Positions 26,016-35,182 are shown, counted from the stretch's first letter. The stretch is 64,000 nt of DNA from Microbacterium soli (GCF_039539005.1 NZ_BAABCP010000001.1:1054001-1118000), one strand, 5' to 3'. Numbers and translations are program-made. The notes: generated by a model not told the origin, from the letters alone.

Positions 26016-27515
26016 TCACGCTCCCGCACGTATCGCGAAGGTGCCGGCGCGCTTGCCGGTGCGGATGTTGACGGACTTCAGCTCCGTGAACTCCTCGAAC
26101 CCCGCCTGGCCCATCTCTCGGCCGACGCCGCTGGCCTTGTACCCGCCGAAGGGCATCTGGGGCGGGGCGTCGATCGTGGTGTTCGCATAGACCGTGCCAC
26201 TCTGCAGGCGCTTGGCGACCTGCAGCACCGTGTCAACGCTCTTGGACCACACGCTGTTGGCCAGCCCGTACTGCACGCCGTTGGCGAGTCGCACGGCCTC
26301 GTCCTGATCATGGAACCGCGTGACGGTGAGCACCGGGCCGAAGATCTCGTCCTGGAACGCCGCCGACCCGGCGGCGACCCGGTCGATCACGGTCGGCGCG
26401 ACGAACTGTCCGCGCCCCAGTTCGCCCTCGGTGAGTCTCGTCCCGCCGAAGATCACGGCCGCGCCGTCGCCCGATGCGCCGTCGATGTACGAGGTGACCT
26501 TCTCCCGATGCCCGGCGTGGATGAGCGCGCCGACGTCCGTGCGAGGATCCATCGGCTGTCCGACCCGCAGCAGCGCGGTCTGCCTGGCCACCTCGGCGAC
26601 GAAGTCATCGGCGACGGCATCCTCGACCAGCAGCCGGGGCTGCGAGACGCAGCACTCGCCGTTGTTGAAGTTCACGCCGAACACGACGCCCGCCGCCGCA
26701 TCCTCCAGATCCGCATCCGCGAACACGACGTTGGCCGCATTGCCGCCGAGCTCCAGCGACAGCTTCTTGAGGTTTCCCGCCGACGCGGCGAGGACCCGTC
26801 GACCGGTGGCCGTGGAGCCGGTGAACGACACGAGATCGATGCCGTCGGCCTCGGCGATGGCCTGTCCCGCTCTGCCGTCGCCGACCACCATGCCGATCAC
26901 TCCCCGGGGGAAGCCGGCCTCCTCCGTCAGGCGCATGATGTGCTGCGCACTGGAGCTGGTCAGCTCGGAGGGCTTGACGATCGCCGTGCACCCGGCGGCG
27001 AGCGCGAACGGAAGCTTCTGGCTGAGGATGAGGGCGGGGAAGTTCCAGGGCACGATGAGGCCGACCACCCCGATCGGCTCGCGCAGCACGAGCCCGGTGA
27101 AGTCCGGCCCGTTGTTCGTGTACGTCGAGCCGCTCATGGTCAGCGCCAGTGACGCCGCGTACCGCCACAGCCCGACGGCACCGGCGATGTCGCCCTCGGC
27201 GAGTCGGATGGGCTTGCCGACCTCCTCCGCGTCGAGCGCGGCGAGCGTCGCCGCATCGCGTTCGATGAGGTCGGCGACGCGTCCGATGAGAACGGAGCGC
27301 TCCATCCCGGTCATGCGCGGCCAGGGCCCGTCGTCGAAGGCCGCCCGTGCGGCGGCCACCGCACGGGACACTTCGACGGGGCCGCCGGCCTGCACGACCG
27401 AGACGACTTCGTCCGTGGCCGGGGCCGACCGGTCGATCGGCGCGCTCTCGGCGCTGTCCTCGAACGCACCGGCGATGAAGTGCTGCACGGAGCGTGCGGA
27501 CATTGCAGTGGTCAT
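26016..27515 (-). CDS. NAD(P)-dependent aldehyde dehydrogenase
   Basis: 499 residues, the usual size. It oxidises an aldehyde to the carboxylic acid. Seen are VPWNFPALI (155-163), the cofactor loop FTGSTATGRR, the general base E255 in LELGGN and the nucleophile C289 in NNGECC. PFGGYKASGVGREMG near the C-terminus is typical of the broad-range class. It follows the Fe-dependent alcohol dehydrogenase by 27 bp and nearly abuts the hydratase gene. Context suggests oxidation of an aldehyde made in the same pathway. Confidence 0.93.
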   Translation of the reverse strand: MTTAMSARSVQHFIAGAFEDSAESAPIDRSAPATDEVVSVVQAGGPVEVSRAVAAARAAFDDGPWPRMTGMERSVLIGRVADLIERDAATLAALDAEEVGKPIRLAEGDIAGAVGLWRYAASLALTMSGSTYTNNGPDFTGLVLREPIGVVGLIVPWNFPALILSQKLPFALAAGCTAIVKPSELTSSSAQHIMRLTEEAGFPRGVIGMVVGDGRAGQAIAEADGIDLVSFTGSTATGRRVLAASAGNLKKLSLELGGNAANVVFADADLEDAAAGVVFGVNFNNGECCVSQPRLLVEDAVADDFVAEVARQTALLRVGQPMDPRTDVGALIHAGHREKVTSYIDGASGDGAAVIFGGTRLTEGELGRGQFVAPTVIDRVAAGSAAFQDEIFGPVLTVTRFHDQDEAVRLANGVQYGLANSVWSKSVDTVLQVAKRLQSGTVYANTTIDAPPQMPFGGYKASGVGREMGQAGFEEFTELKSVNIRTGKRAGTFAIRAGA

Positions 27516-27542
27516 GATCGTCCTTCTTCCCGATGAACGGCC

Positions 27543-28679
27543 TCAGGCCGCCCGCTCATAGAGTGTGATGAGATCCTCCAGCGTGACCGGGCGGGGGTTG
27601 CCCGGCAGGTCGGCCTGCGCGAGGGCGTCCGCCGCCAGGCGGGGGATCGCGTCGCGGGGCACGCCGAGTTCGGACATCGTGCGCGGCACGCCGGTCTGCT
27701 CGGCGAGGCGATGCACGGCCACGGATGCCCGGGCCGCCGCCTCGTCGTCGGAGAGGCCTCCCACCTCCTCCCCCAGAGCCCGCGCGATGCGCGCGAAGCG
27801 CGCCGGAGCGGCGGGGAGGTTGAAATCGATCACGTAGGGGAGGAAAAGGGCGTTGGCCGTCCCGTGATGCACGCCGAAGTGCGCGCCGAGGGTGTTGGCG
27901 AGGGCGTGCACGGCCCCCAGGCCCGCATCGTGGAAGCCGATGCCCGCCATGGACGATGCCACGAGCATCCCGTAGAGGCTGTCGGGGTCTCCCTGCGTCG
28001 CGGCGACGAGGTGCTCGCCGATGAGCTCGATCGCCCCCAGGCACATCGCGTCGGTGACGGGATTGGCGCCCTGCGCCACATACGCCTCGATGGCGTGGGT
28101 GAGTGCGTCCATCCCCGTGGTCGCGGCGATGCGGCCCGGCAGCCCGGCGACCACCCGCGGGTCCAGCACGGCGATCTCGGCGAACATGAGGTCGGAGACG
28201 ATCACCATCTTCACCTGCGTCTCGGGGTTGGTGATCACGGCGCCCTTGGTGACCTCGGAGCCGGATCCGACGGTGGTGGGGACGACGACCACGGGCAGCG
28301 GACGGGCCGTGAACCTGTCCACGCCCTCGTAGTCGGTGATCGACCCTCCGTTGGTGCCGAGCACCGCCACGGATTTGGCGACATCGATGCTGGACCCGCC
28401 GCCGATCGCGATGAGCACATCGGCGCCGGTCGTCTCCCGCGCGCGGGCGGCGGCTTCGACGGTGTCGATGTCGGGATTGCCCACGACGTCGGCGAAGGTG
28501 CTGAACGGGATCGCCGCGCCCAGCACGTCCGTGACGATCCTGTCGATGCCCGCGGCGACGATGCCGGGGTCCGTGACGACGAGAGCCCGGGTGCCCAGGC
28601 GCGGCAGGCGTTCTGCGGCGGCCTCGAGCGCGTCCGCTCCCATCAGGAGGTGCGGTGGTGAGGAGAACTGCTGTGTCAT
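27543..28679 (-). CDS. Iron-containing (group III) alcohol dehydrogenase
   Basis: 378 residues from ATG 28679, which overlaps the GH88 stop as ATGA; the frame is open well upstream but that part lies inside the GH88 gene. The NAD-binding part has IGGGSSIDVAKS, and metal-ligand histidines lie in MDALTHAIEAYV and in GLGAVHALANTLGAHFGVHHG. The relatives include lactaldehyde reductase FucO, butanol dehydrogenases and maleylacetate reductases; which activity applies is not readable. It would interconvert an alcohol and an aldehyde next to the aldehyde dehydrogenase. Confidence 0.92.
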   Translation of the reverse strand: MTQQFSSPPHLLMGADALEAAAERLPRLGTRALVVTDPGIVAAGIDRIVTDVLGAAIPFSTFADVVGNPDIDTVEAAARARETTGADVLIAIGGGSSIDVAKSVAVLGTNGGSITDYEGVDRFTARPLPVVVVPTTVGSGSEVTKGAVITNPETQVKMVIVSDLMFAEIAVLDPRVVAGLPGRIAATTGMDALTHAIEAYVAQGANPVTDAMCLGAIELIGEHLVAATQGDPDSLYGMLVASSMAGIGFHDAGLGAVHALANTLGAHFGVHHGTANALFLPYVIDFNLPAAPARFARIARALGEEVGGLSDDEAAARASVAVHRLAEQTGVPRTMSELGVPRDAIPRLAADALAQADLPGNPRPVTLEDLITLYERAA

Positions 28680-29866
28680 CTCGATGTCCTTCCGGGACTG
28701 TCTCGGATCGGCTGCTGTGCCGTCGTGGAGTCGGATGCGGAACCGCCGGGGAACCCGGCGAGAGTGCGCAGCGACGGTGACGAGGCCAGTCGCCACAGCG
28801 CCTCGGTGAAGTAGTAGTCGCCCCACATCACCGACTCGTCGACCCCGAGTCCGTTGCCATGATGATAGGTCGCGTGCCGCAGGACGCCCTCCCATTCCCG
28901 GTCGGGATCCGCGAGGAACGTGCTGCCGGTCAGCGCCGTGAGGATGCCCACCGCGTACCGCGCGTACTCAGCGCCGTCGTCTTCGCACAGCTCCGCCAGC
29001 TGCAGCATCCCCGATGCGGCGATCGCCGCCGCCGACGACTCATACGGCTGGACCGGTCGCGGGTCGTCCCAGTCGTTGGGAGGGATGTAGTCCGTCCCGG
29101 TGCGCTGCACATAGGTGTCCGCGAGGCTCCGGGCGGTGGTGAGGAACCGGCTGTCGCCGCTGCCCTGGAAGGCGGTGCCGAAGCCGTAGATACCCCAGGC
29201 CAGACCCCGCGCCCAGCAGGAGTCGGAGCGGAAGCCCTGATGGGTGGCGGCATGGAGGAACTGGCCGGAGCGCGGGTCGAACCATCCTTCGTGCACGGTG
29301 GTCGCATCGCCGCGCACGAGGAACTTGCGCGTGGTGAGAGCGTGTTCCACCGCGATCCGCCGCAGGCCCTCGTCGCCGCTCAGCGCCGCGGCCCGGAAGA
29401 TCACGCCGATGTTCATCATCACGTCGATGAACGTGCTGCCCGCATCCACCCAGGTGCGCAGGTAGTGACCGTTCGGATTGAATCGTCCGGCCATCGTGCG
29501 CCCCGCCTGCACGAGCACATCGGTGGTGCGCGCACTGGCATCCAGCGCATGCCACCTGCCCCAGCTGGGGTCGAACAGGAAGCCGATGTCGTGCGTGCCG
29601 GCGTCGGTCTTGCGTGGTTCGAGGGCGAGGCTGTACTGCTCGGCACGGTTCCGCCACCATTCCTCACCGCTCAGCTCCGCGAAGATCCAGAGCTGCCCGG
29701 CCAGGAACCCGCCGGTCCACACCGGTGCCCAGGGATCGTCCTCGAAATGCCACTTCCCGCGCTGCGTGTAGGTGGGGAACTGCACCGGATAGTCGGTGAC
29801 GAGCCGGCGAACCTGCTCCTCGGCGACATGCAGGGCGTGCTCGATGTCGAGCGACGGCGATTCCAT
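28676..29866 (-). CDS. GH88-type unsaturated glucuronyl hydrolase
   Basis: 396 residues, (alpha/alpha)6-barrel family that hydrates the double bond of unsaturated uronyl oligosaccharides left by lyases. Diagnostic segments are THDIGFLF with an aspartate, the SDSCWARGLAWGIYGF segment resembling the second catalytic aspartate region, and HHGNGLGVDESVMWGDYYF near the C-terminus. No signal peptide, so it acts on imported substrate. Start ATG 29866 with AAGGAGA upstream. It leads an operon of five tightly packed genes and is divergent from an IclR regulator. GH105, a related fold, is the main alternative. Confidence 0.86.
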   Translation of the reverse strand: MESPSLDIEHALHVAEEQVRRLVTDYPVQFPTYTQRGKWHFEDDPWAPVWTGGFLAGQLWIFAELSGEEWWRNRAEQYSLALEPRKTDAGTHDIGFLFDPSWGRWHALDASARTTDVLVQAGRTMAGRFNPNGHYLRTWVDAGSTFIDVMMNIGVIFRAAALSGDEGLRRIAVEHALTTRKFLVRGDATTVHEGWFDPRSGQFLHAATHQGFRSDSCWARGLAWGIYGFGTAFQGSGDSRFLTTARSLADTYVQRTGTDYIPPNDWDDPRPVQPYESSAAAIAASGMLQLAELCEDDGAEYARYAVGILTALTGSTFLADPDREWEGVLRHATYHHGNGLGVDESVMWGDYYFTEALWRLASSPSLRTLAGFPGGSASDSTTAQQPIRDSPGRTSR

Positions 29867-29932
29867 GGGATTTCTCCTTCTGCGCACCGGTCGTCGAGCG
29901 GCCGGACGACTTCACAGTAGGAGTGGAAAGTG

Positions 29933-29951
29933 AGATGCTTCAATAGCATCT
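29933..29951. promoter_or_regulatory. Inverted repeat between GH88 operon and iclR-type gene
   Basis: AGATGC-N7-GCATCT lies in the 120-bp divergent promoter region. Position suggests an operator for the adjacent IclR regulator or for the second one at 34.3 kb. Confidence 0.5.
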
Positions 29952-30003
29952 GGATAACGATGTTCACCATCAGCTAACGCACGACGACGTGAAGGAGGCG
30001 ACA

Positions 30004-30822
30004 TTGGAGACCTCGACCCTGACGACCGCGCCCGAGGTCCGGCGACCGCGCACCGTGCAGTCCGTGTCGCACGCCGTCACCCTGCTGCGCGCCATCGCCC
30101 AGCGTCGCACTCCGCTGACACTGAGCGACCTGGCACGGAAGGCGCAGCTCAGCAAGCCCGCCACATACAACCTGCTCGGCACTCTCGTCTCGCTCCAGCT
30201 GATCAGGCGCGACGACGACGGGTGCTATCTGCCCGACTGGGGGCTCTACGAACTGGGCTGCCGCATGGTCGACGCGGAGGCGCTGCGCGACGCCGCCCGC
30301 GCGCCTCTGCACCGCCTGTTGCAGCAGGTGCCCGGCGCCCTGCTGCTGTCGATCATGACCGGAGACAAGGTGCTGTACGTCGACCGCGCGGAGACGTCAC
30401 CGGGATTCCGCATGGTCGCCGACATCGGGCGACGTTCACCACTGCACACGACCGCGTCCGGGAAGGTCTTCCTCGCCGCGATGCCGGAGAAGCGGATCAG
30501 CGGATACCTCAGCCGTCCGCTCGTCTCGGTCACTCCCGCGACGATCACGAGTCGCCGCGCCCTCCGCGCCGAGATCGCCCTCACCCGGGAACACGGCTAC
30601 GGGGTGAGCTGGGGCGAGCAGGAGCGGCTGCTCTCCAGCGTCGCCGTGCCGCTGAGGGGGCAGCGCGGCACGGTCCGAGCCGCACTGGCCGTGGTCGTTC
30701 CCACGCGGGATCTCGAGCGGATCGCTCCCAGCCGCCTGGTGCTCAGGCTCGCTCACGCGGCGACGGAGATCTGCACGGAGTGGGATCGCACGACCCTCGC
30801 ACCCGAGTTCAGCGGTCGCTAA
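30004..30822 (+). CDS. IclR-family transcriptional regulator
   Basis: 272 residues. The N-terminal winged helix has SLSDLARKAQLSKPATYNLLG-type residues near 40-60, and the C-terminal effector domain has RRSPLHTTASGKVFLA. IclR proteins sense small organic acids or sugars. The start is taken as TTG 30004, because AAGGAGG at 29992-29998 sits 5 nt upstream; the in-frame GTG at 29989 would place that site inside the gene. Divergent from the GH88 operon and upstream of a sugar ABC transporter, so it probably controls one or both. Confidence 0.88.
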   Translation: METSTLTTAPEVRRPRTVQSVSHAVTLLRAIAQRRTPLTLSDLARKAQLSKPATYNLLGTLVSLQLIRRDDDGCYLPDWGLYELGCRMVDAEALRDAARAPLHRLLQQVPGALLLSIMTGDKVLYVDRAETSPGFRMVADIGRRSPLHTTASGKVFLAAMPEKRISGYLSRPLVSVTPATITSRRALRAEIALTREHGYGVSWGEQERLLSSVAVPLRGQRGTVRAALAVVVPTRDLERIAPSRLVLRLAHAATEICTEWDRTTLAPEFSGR

Positions 30823-30853
30823 CAGGATTTGTCAGAGGTTAACACTTTCTGTC
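30820..30853 (+). promoter_or_regulatory. Two TAACA-N5-TGTC direct repeats, candidate operator
   Basis: TAACAGGATTTGTC (30820-30833) and TAACACTTTCTGTC (30840-30853) start exactly 20 bp apart, about two helical turns, just upstream of the transporter operon. Each is itself an ACA-N5-TGT inverted repeat. The first overlaps the stop codon of the IclR gene. Confidence 0.55.
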
Positions 30854-30940
30854 GGAAACGGCTTGTCCGGCGCCTGAGGGGATGTCACGCTACGGCACAG
30901 TCGCCGACGACGACGACTCTCATCAGTGGAGGGTTCCCCC

Positions 30941-32035
30941 ATGAAGATCACAGCAAGACATTCCGCAGTGGGCCTGATGGCCGCGACACTCCTCGCCGCC
31001 GGCCTCGCCCTGACCGGCTGCAGTGCGCCGTCCGATGCCCCGGACACGTCCTCGCCGGGCGAAGCCCCCGCGCAGGAGGCGTTCACCATCGGGCTGCTTC
31101 TGCCCGATGAGACGTCCACACGATACGAGACGCAGGATCGACCGCAGTTCGAAGCCGCCGTGAAGGAACTGTGCGCCGAGTGCGAAGTGCTCTACGCCAA
31201 TGCCGACCAGGACGCGGCGAAGCAGCAGCAGCAGGCGCAGTCCATGCTCACCCAGGGCGTGAAGGTGCTCGTCGTCGACCCGTGGGACGGCGTCGCCGCG
31301 GCCAGCATCGTCAATCAGGCCAAGGCGCAGGACGTCCCCGTCATCGCGTACGACCGGCTCATCCAGAGTCCTGACCTGGCGTACGTCATCTCGAACGACT
31401 ACACCAAGGTCGGAGAGCTGCAGGGACAGGCCCTGGTCGACAAGCTCAAGAAGGACGGCGTGGACTCCGGCGGCGTGGTCATGCTCAACGGGGCCAGCAC
31501 GGACAACAACGCCGTCAACATCCGCAAGGGCGCATCGGACGTGATCGAGGGCGCCGGATACCAGGTGCTCAGCCACATCGAGACGTGGGACGGACCGACC
31601 GCGCAGCAGTTCGCGGCATCGCAGATCTCGAAGTTCGGCGACCAGATCAAGGCGTTCTACTCCGCCAACGACGGCAACGCACAGGCGGCGATCTCCGCCA
31701 TGAACGCGGCGGGCATGGCGCTGGTGCCCACCACGGGACTAGACGCCACCCTCGCCAGCATCCAGTCGATCCTCGCCGGCCAGCAGTACATGTCGGTGTA
31801 CAACTCGTTCGCCGGTGAGGCCCAGCAGGCGGCCAAAGTCGCCATCCAGCTCGCCAACGGCGAGAAGCCCGATGCCACGGCCGAGGTCAACGGCATCCCG
31901 GCGTTCCTGCAGCAGCCGCAGGCGGTGACGATCGACAACATCGCCGACACGGTCATCAAGGACGGCGTCTACACGGTCGACGAGGTGTGCACGTCGCAGT
32001 ACGCCGAGGCGTGCGCGGCGAACGGCATCCAGTAG
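30941..32035 (+). CDS. Sugar ABC transporter substrate-binding lipoprotein
   Basis: 364 residues. A lipoprotein signal peptide ends in LALTGC (cysteine near residue 27), followed by a type I periplasmic-binding fold of the XylF/ChvE group: FTIGLLLPDETSTRYE, KVLVVDPWDGVAAASIVNQAK and VIAYDRLI are typical. It captures a sugar outside the membrane and hands it to the permease encoded two genes later. Start ATG 30941 with GTGGAGGG upstream. Xylose-like monosaccharides are the usual ligands, but context with GH88 leaves an acidic sugar possible. Confidence 0.92.
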   Translation: MKITARHSAVGLMAATLLAAGLALTGCSAPSDAPDTSSPGEAPAQEAFTIGLLLPDETSTRYETQDRPQFEAAVKELCAECEVLYANADQDAAKQQQQAQSMLTQGVKVLVVDPWDGVAAASIVNQAKAQDVPVIAYDRLIQSPDLAYVISNDYTKVGELQGQALVDKLKKDGVDSGGVVMLNGASTDNNAVNIRKGASDVIEGAGYQVLSHIETWDGPTAQQFAASQISKFGDQIKAFYSANDGNAQAAISAMNAAGMALVPTTGLDATLASIQSILAGQQYMSVYNSFAGEAQQAAKVAIQLANGEKPDATAEVNGIPAFLQQPQAVTIDNIADTVIKDGVYTVDEVCTSQYAEACAANGIQ

Positions 32036-32129
32036 GCCCGCGCACACCGCATCGTGAGGGTGCGCACCGCCCGCCCCACCGGCGCGCACCCTCACCACCA
32101 CTCGACGCAGACGGAAGGAAGGGAGCATC

Positions 32130-32933
32130 GTGCCCCAGTCATCCACGAAGACCGCACAGCCGCTGCTCGCCCTGCGCGGCATCTGCAAGTCCTTCGGCGC
32201 GGTCAGCGCCCTGACCGACGTCGATCTGGACGTCCACCCGGGTGAGATCGTCGCGCTGGTGGGGGACAACGGCGCGGGCAAGTCGACTCTCGTGAAGATC
32301 CTCGCGGGCGCGCACGCGGCGGACTCGGGGACCGTGCTGTGGAACGGCGTGCCGACCAGCCTCAGCAGCCCACTCGATGCGCAGCGGCTCGGCATCGCGA
32401 CCGTGTACCAGGATCTCGCGCTGTGCGACAACCTCAACGTCGTGCAGAACCTCTTCCTCGGCCGGGAGAGCGGATCGGCCTGGGCCATGGACGAGGTCGA
32501 CATGGAGAAGAGGTCGTGGGGCCTGCTCTCGCAGCTGTCCGCCAAGATCCCCTCGGTCCGCATTCCCGTCGCCAGCCTCTCCGGCGGGCAGCGCCAGACC
32601 GTCGCGATCGCGCGCTCGCTGGTGGGCGACCCCAGCGTCGTCATGCTCGACGAGCCCACCGCAGCCCTCGGCGTCGCGCAGACCGCCGAGGTCCTCAACC
32701 TCGTCGAACGGCTCCGGGATCGCGGCCTCGGCGTCATCCTCGTCAGCCACAACATGGCCAATGTGCAGAACGTCTCCGACCGGATCGTCGTGCTGCGCCT
32801 GGGTCGCAACAACGGCACGTTCCGCACCAGGGAGACCAGTTACGAGGAGATCGTCACCGCCATCACGGGCGCCTCCGACAATGCCGTGAAGGCACGGGAG
32901 GACTCGCACGCCAGGAAGGAGCAGGCACAGTGA
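32130..32933 (+). CDS. Sugar ABC transporter ATP-binding protein, single domain
   Basis: 267 residues. Walker A GDNGAGKST (about 44-52), signature LSGGQRQ and Walker B VVMLDEPTAAL are intact. XylG/RbsA-type importers normally carry two fused ATPase domains in about 500 residues; here only one is present, so it should act as a homodimer, as in the FrcA-like subset. Start GTG 32130 with GGAAGGGAG upstream. The stop overlaps the permease start (GTGA). Confidence 0.93.
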   Translation: MPQSSTKTAQPLLALRGICKSFGAVSALTDVDLDVHPGEIVALVGDNGAGKSTLVKILAGAHAADSGTVLWNGVPTSLSSPLDAQRLGIATVYQDLALCDNLNVVQNLFLGRESGSAWAMDEVDMEKRSWGLLSQLSAKIPSVRIPVASLSGGQRQTVAIARSLVGDPSVVMLDEPTAALGVAQTAEVLNLVERLRDRGLGVILVSHNMANVQNVSDRIVVLRLGRNNGTFRTRETSYEEIVTAITGASDNAVKAREDSHARKEQAQ

Positions 32934-34195
32934 GCATGAGCACCCGCCCCACCGACGGGACCTCCACGGACGGGCTCCTGGATCGCCAGGACGAACGGCT
33001 GGCCGCCGACACCGGCGCAGCCGGCCAGCTGCGCGCCGCATGGCGGCGCATCCGCAGCGGAGACATCGGCTCGCTGCCGGTGATCATCGGCCTGATCCTC
33101 ATCGCCGTCGTGTTCCAGATCCTCAATCCCCTGTTCCTGTCCAGCACGAACATCGTCAACCTCATGCTCGACAGCGCGGCCGTCGGCACGATCGCCGTCG
33201 GCGTGGTGCTGGTGCTGCTGCTCGCGCAGATCGACCTCTCCATCGGCTCGGTCAGCGGGCTCTCCGCCGCCGTCCTCGCTGTGCTCTACGTGCAGTTGGG
33301 GCTGCCGCTGTGGATCGCCCTGCTCGCGCCGATGCTCATCGGAGCCGTCATCGGGCTGATCTACGCCGGACTCTTCCTGCGCTTCGGTGTGCCGAGCTTC
33401 GTCTCGACCCTGGGCGGTCTGCTGGCGGTCCTCGGGTTGCAGCTGCTGCTGCTGGGCAACAACGGCTCGATCAACCTCCCCTTCGACTCGTTCATCGTGG
33501 AGTTCGCGCAGACCATGTTCCTGCCCGCTCCCCTCGCGTACGTTCTGGCCGCGGCCATCGCCGGATGGTACCTCCTCGCCGCCGTGCACACGCGTCGCAC
33601 CCGTCGGCGGGGCAGCCTGTCCGCCGCGTCGATGACCGGCATCCTCGTGCGCACCGGCACGATCCTCGTCGTCCTCGAGGCCGTGGTCTGGTACCTGAAC
33701 ACCTCTCGCGGGGTGGCCGCCATGTTCGTGTTCTTCCTCGCCGTCATCGCCGTCGTCGCCTACGCGCTCAAGCGCACCCGGTGGGGCCGCGCGATGTACG
33801 CGATCGGCGGCAATGTCGAGGCCGCGCGGCGCGCGGGCATCCACGTCAACTGGGTGTACGTGTCGGCATTCGCGATCTCCTCGCTGCTGGCGGCGGTCGG
33901 GGGGCTGCTCGCGGCGGGCAGGCTGGCCGCCGCGACGCTCAGCAGCGGAACCGGGGACGTGAACCTCACGGCGATCGCGGCGGCGGTGATCGGCGGCACG
34001 AGCCTGTTCGGCGGGCGCGGCCACGCGCAGTCCGCTCTCCTGGGGATCCTCGTGATCGAGGCGATCGCCAGTGGCCTCAACCTGCTCAACCTGGACTCCT
34101 CGATCCGGTTCATGGTGACCGGAGGCGTGCTGGTCCTGGCTGTCGTCGTCGATTCCCTCTCACGACGGTCCCGGGCGGCGCACGGCACGGCATAG
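32930..34195 (+). CDS. Sugar ABC transporter permease (XylH-like)
   Basis: 421 residues, about 10-12 membrane helices. DLSIGSVSGLSAAVLAVLY is the family motif near the periplasmic entry, and GGNVEAARRAGIHVNW is the cytoplasmic coupling loop. GTG 32930 was chosen because it overlaps the ATPase stop and has AAGGAG 8 nt upstream; ATG 32936 is the alternative. The length and the long inter-helix segment near residues 220-240 match XylH-type permeases. Confidence 0.92.
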   Translation: MSMSTRPTDGTSTDGLLDRQDERLAADTGAAGQLRAAWRRIRSGDIGSLPVIIGLILIAVVFQILNPLFLSSTNIVNLMLDSAAVGTIAVGVVLVLLLAQIDLSIGSVSGLSAAVLAVLYVQLGLPLWIALLAPMLIGAVIGLIYAGLFLRFGVPSFVSTLGGLLAVLGLQLLLLGNNGSINLPFDSFIVEFAQTMFLPAPLAYVLAAAIAGWYLLAAVHTRRTRRRGSLSAASMTGILVRTGTILVVLEAVVWYLNTSRGVAAMFVFFLAVIAVVAYALKRTRWGRAMYAIGGNVEAARRAGIHVNWVYVSAFAISSLLAAVGGLLAAGRLAAATLSSGTGDVNLTAIAAAVIGGTSLFGGRGHAQSALLGILVIEAIASGLNLLNLDSSIRFMVTGGVLVLAVVVDSLSRRSRAAHGTA

Positions 34196-34273
34196 CGTCC
34201 GTTCCGCGTGCACCTCAGCCGGATCAACACGCACGGTCCTTATACTCGCTAGGTCGAATCTGAAGGGAATCAC

Positions 34274-35077
34274 ATGGTCGCAGGAGCCGCTCCCACCCCC
34301 GGCAAGCCCGCGGGCTCCGCGCGGACGGTGCGCGCCGTCGTCCACGCCGTGCAGCTGCTGCGACGTCTCGCCCAGTCGACGGCGCCCAGTCCGCTCGGAG
34401 AACTGGCCGAGAGCGTGGGCCTGAGCAAGCCCGCCACGTTCAACCTGCTGAAGACCCTCGAACTGGAGGGTCTGGTCGGCAAGGACGACGACGCCCGCTA
34501 CCGCCTCGGCTGGGGCGTGTACGAGCTCGGCAGCGCGGTCGTGCGGGGAGCGGATCTCACCCGAGTGGGCCGGTCGCACCTGGACCACCTCGCCGAGGTC
34601 ACGGGCGAGGCCACGCTGCTGGCCATCATCGACGACAGCACCGTGCTGTACATCGACCGCGGGCAGGCCGACGACTCGTTCGCGATGGTCGCCAACGTCG
34701 GCCGCCGGTCGCCGCTGCACACGAACGCCTCCGGCAAAGTGCTGCTGGCGTGGAAGGACGAGGCGTTCCTCGACGCCTACCTCTCCACGACGACGCTGGA
34801 ACGCAGGACCGCCCGGACCATCACCGATCCCGACGTGCTGAGGGCCGAGCTGACGAAAGTGCGGCAGCAGGGGTTCGCCACCTGCGTGCAGGAGCAGGAG
34901 GAGGGGCTGTCGAGCATCTCCGTGCCCGTCGTCGGGCACACCGGCGAGGCCGTCGCGGCGCTCACCGTCGCCGCCCCCAGCCCGCGCATCAACGACGGCT
35001 CCATGCCCGAGATCCGCGATCTGCTGCTGTCGGCGGCCACGGAGATGTCCGTGCGCCTCGGCGGTCCCGCCGCCTGA
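34274..35077 (+). CDS. Second IclR-family regulator
   Basis: 267 residues, clearly related to the IclR gene at 30.0 kb: both have SKPAT in the recognition helix and RRSPLHT(T/N)ASGKV in the effector domain. They look like paralogues that arose by duplication. A strong -10 box, TATACT, lies at 34241-34246 and GAAGGGA precedes the ATG. It sits just after the transporter operon; whether it binds the same operators as its neighbour is unknown. Confidence 0.9.
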   Translation: MVAGAAPTPGKPAGSARTVRAVVHAVQLLRRLAQSTAPSPLGELAESVGLSKPATFNLLKTLELEGLVGKDDDARYRLGWGVYELGSAVVRGADLTRVGRSHLDHLAEVTGEATLLAIIDDSTVLYIDRGQADDSFAMVANVGRRSPLHTNASGKVLLAWKDEAFLDAYLSTTTLERRTARTITDPDVLRAELTKVRQQGFATCVQEQEEGLSSISVPVVGHTGEAVAALTVAAPSPRINDGSMPEIRDLLLSAATEMSVRLGGPAA

Positions 35078-35145
35078 TCCGAGCCCCCTCGGACCGGGAC
35101 CGGAGCGCCCACGACGGCTGTCGGCGATGCCTGCGGGATCCGTGC

Positions 35146-35174
35146 TTGCACACCGCCTGCAGCAGGCGTAGTGT
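35146..35174 (+). promoter_or_regulatory. Promoter of the KimA-like gene
   Basis: TTGCAC (35146-35151), a 17-bp spacer and TAGTGT (35169-35174). It places the transcript start close to the GTG at 35183, so the message should be leaderless. This rules against the GTG at 35171, which overlaps the -10 box. Confidence 0.6.
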
Positions 35175-35182
35175 CGCCGCTC

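Noticed and set aside
28680..28895. N-terminal extension of the Fe-dependent alcohol dehydrogenase
   Set aside because: The extra 72 codons lie within the GH88 gene in another frame. The ATG at 28679 with its ATGA overlap is the natural start.
35078..35182. Possible ydaO (c-di-AMP) riboswitch before the KimA-like gene
   Set aside because: Only about 105 bp are available, a promoter at 35146-35174 points to a leaderless start, and no ydaO-like conserved core is visible.
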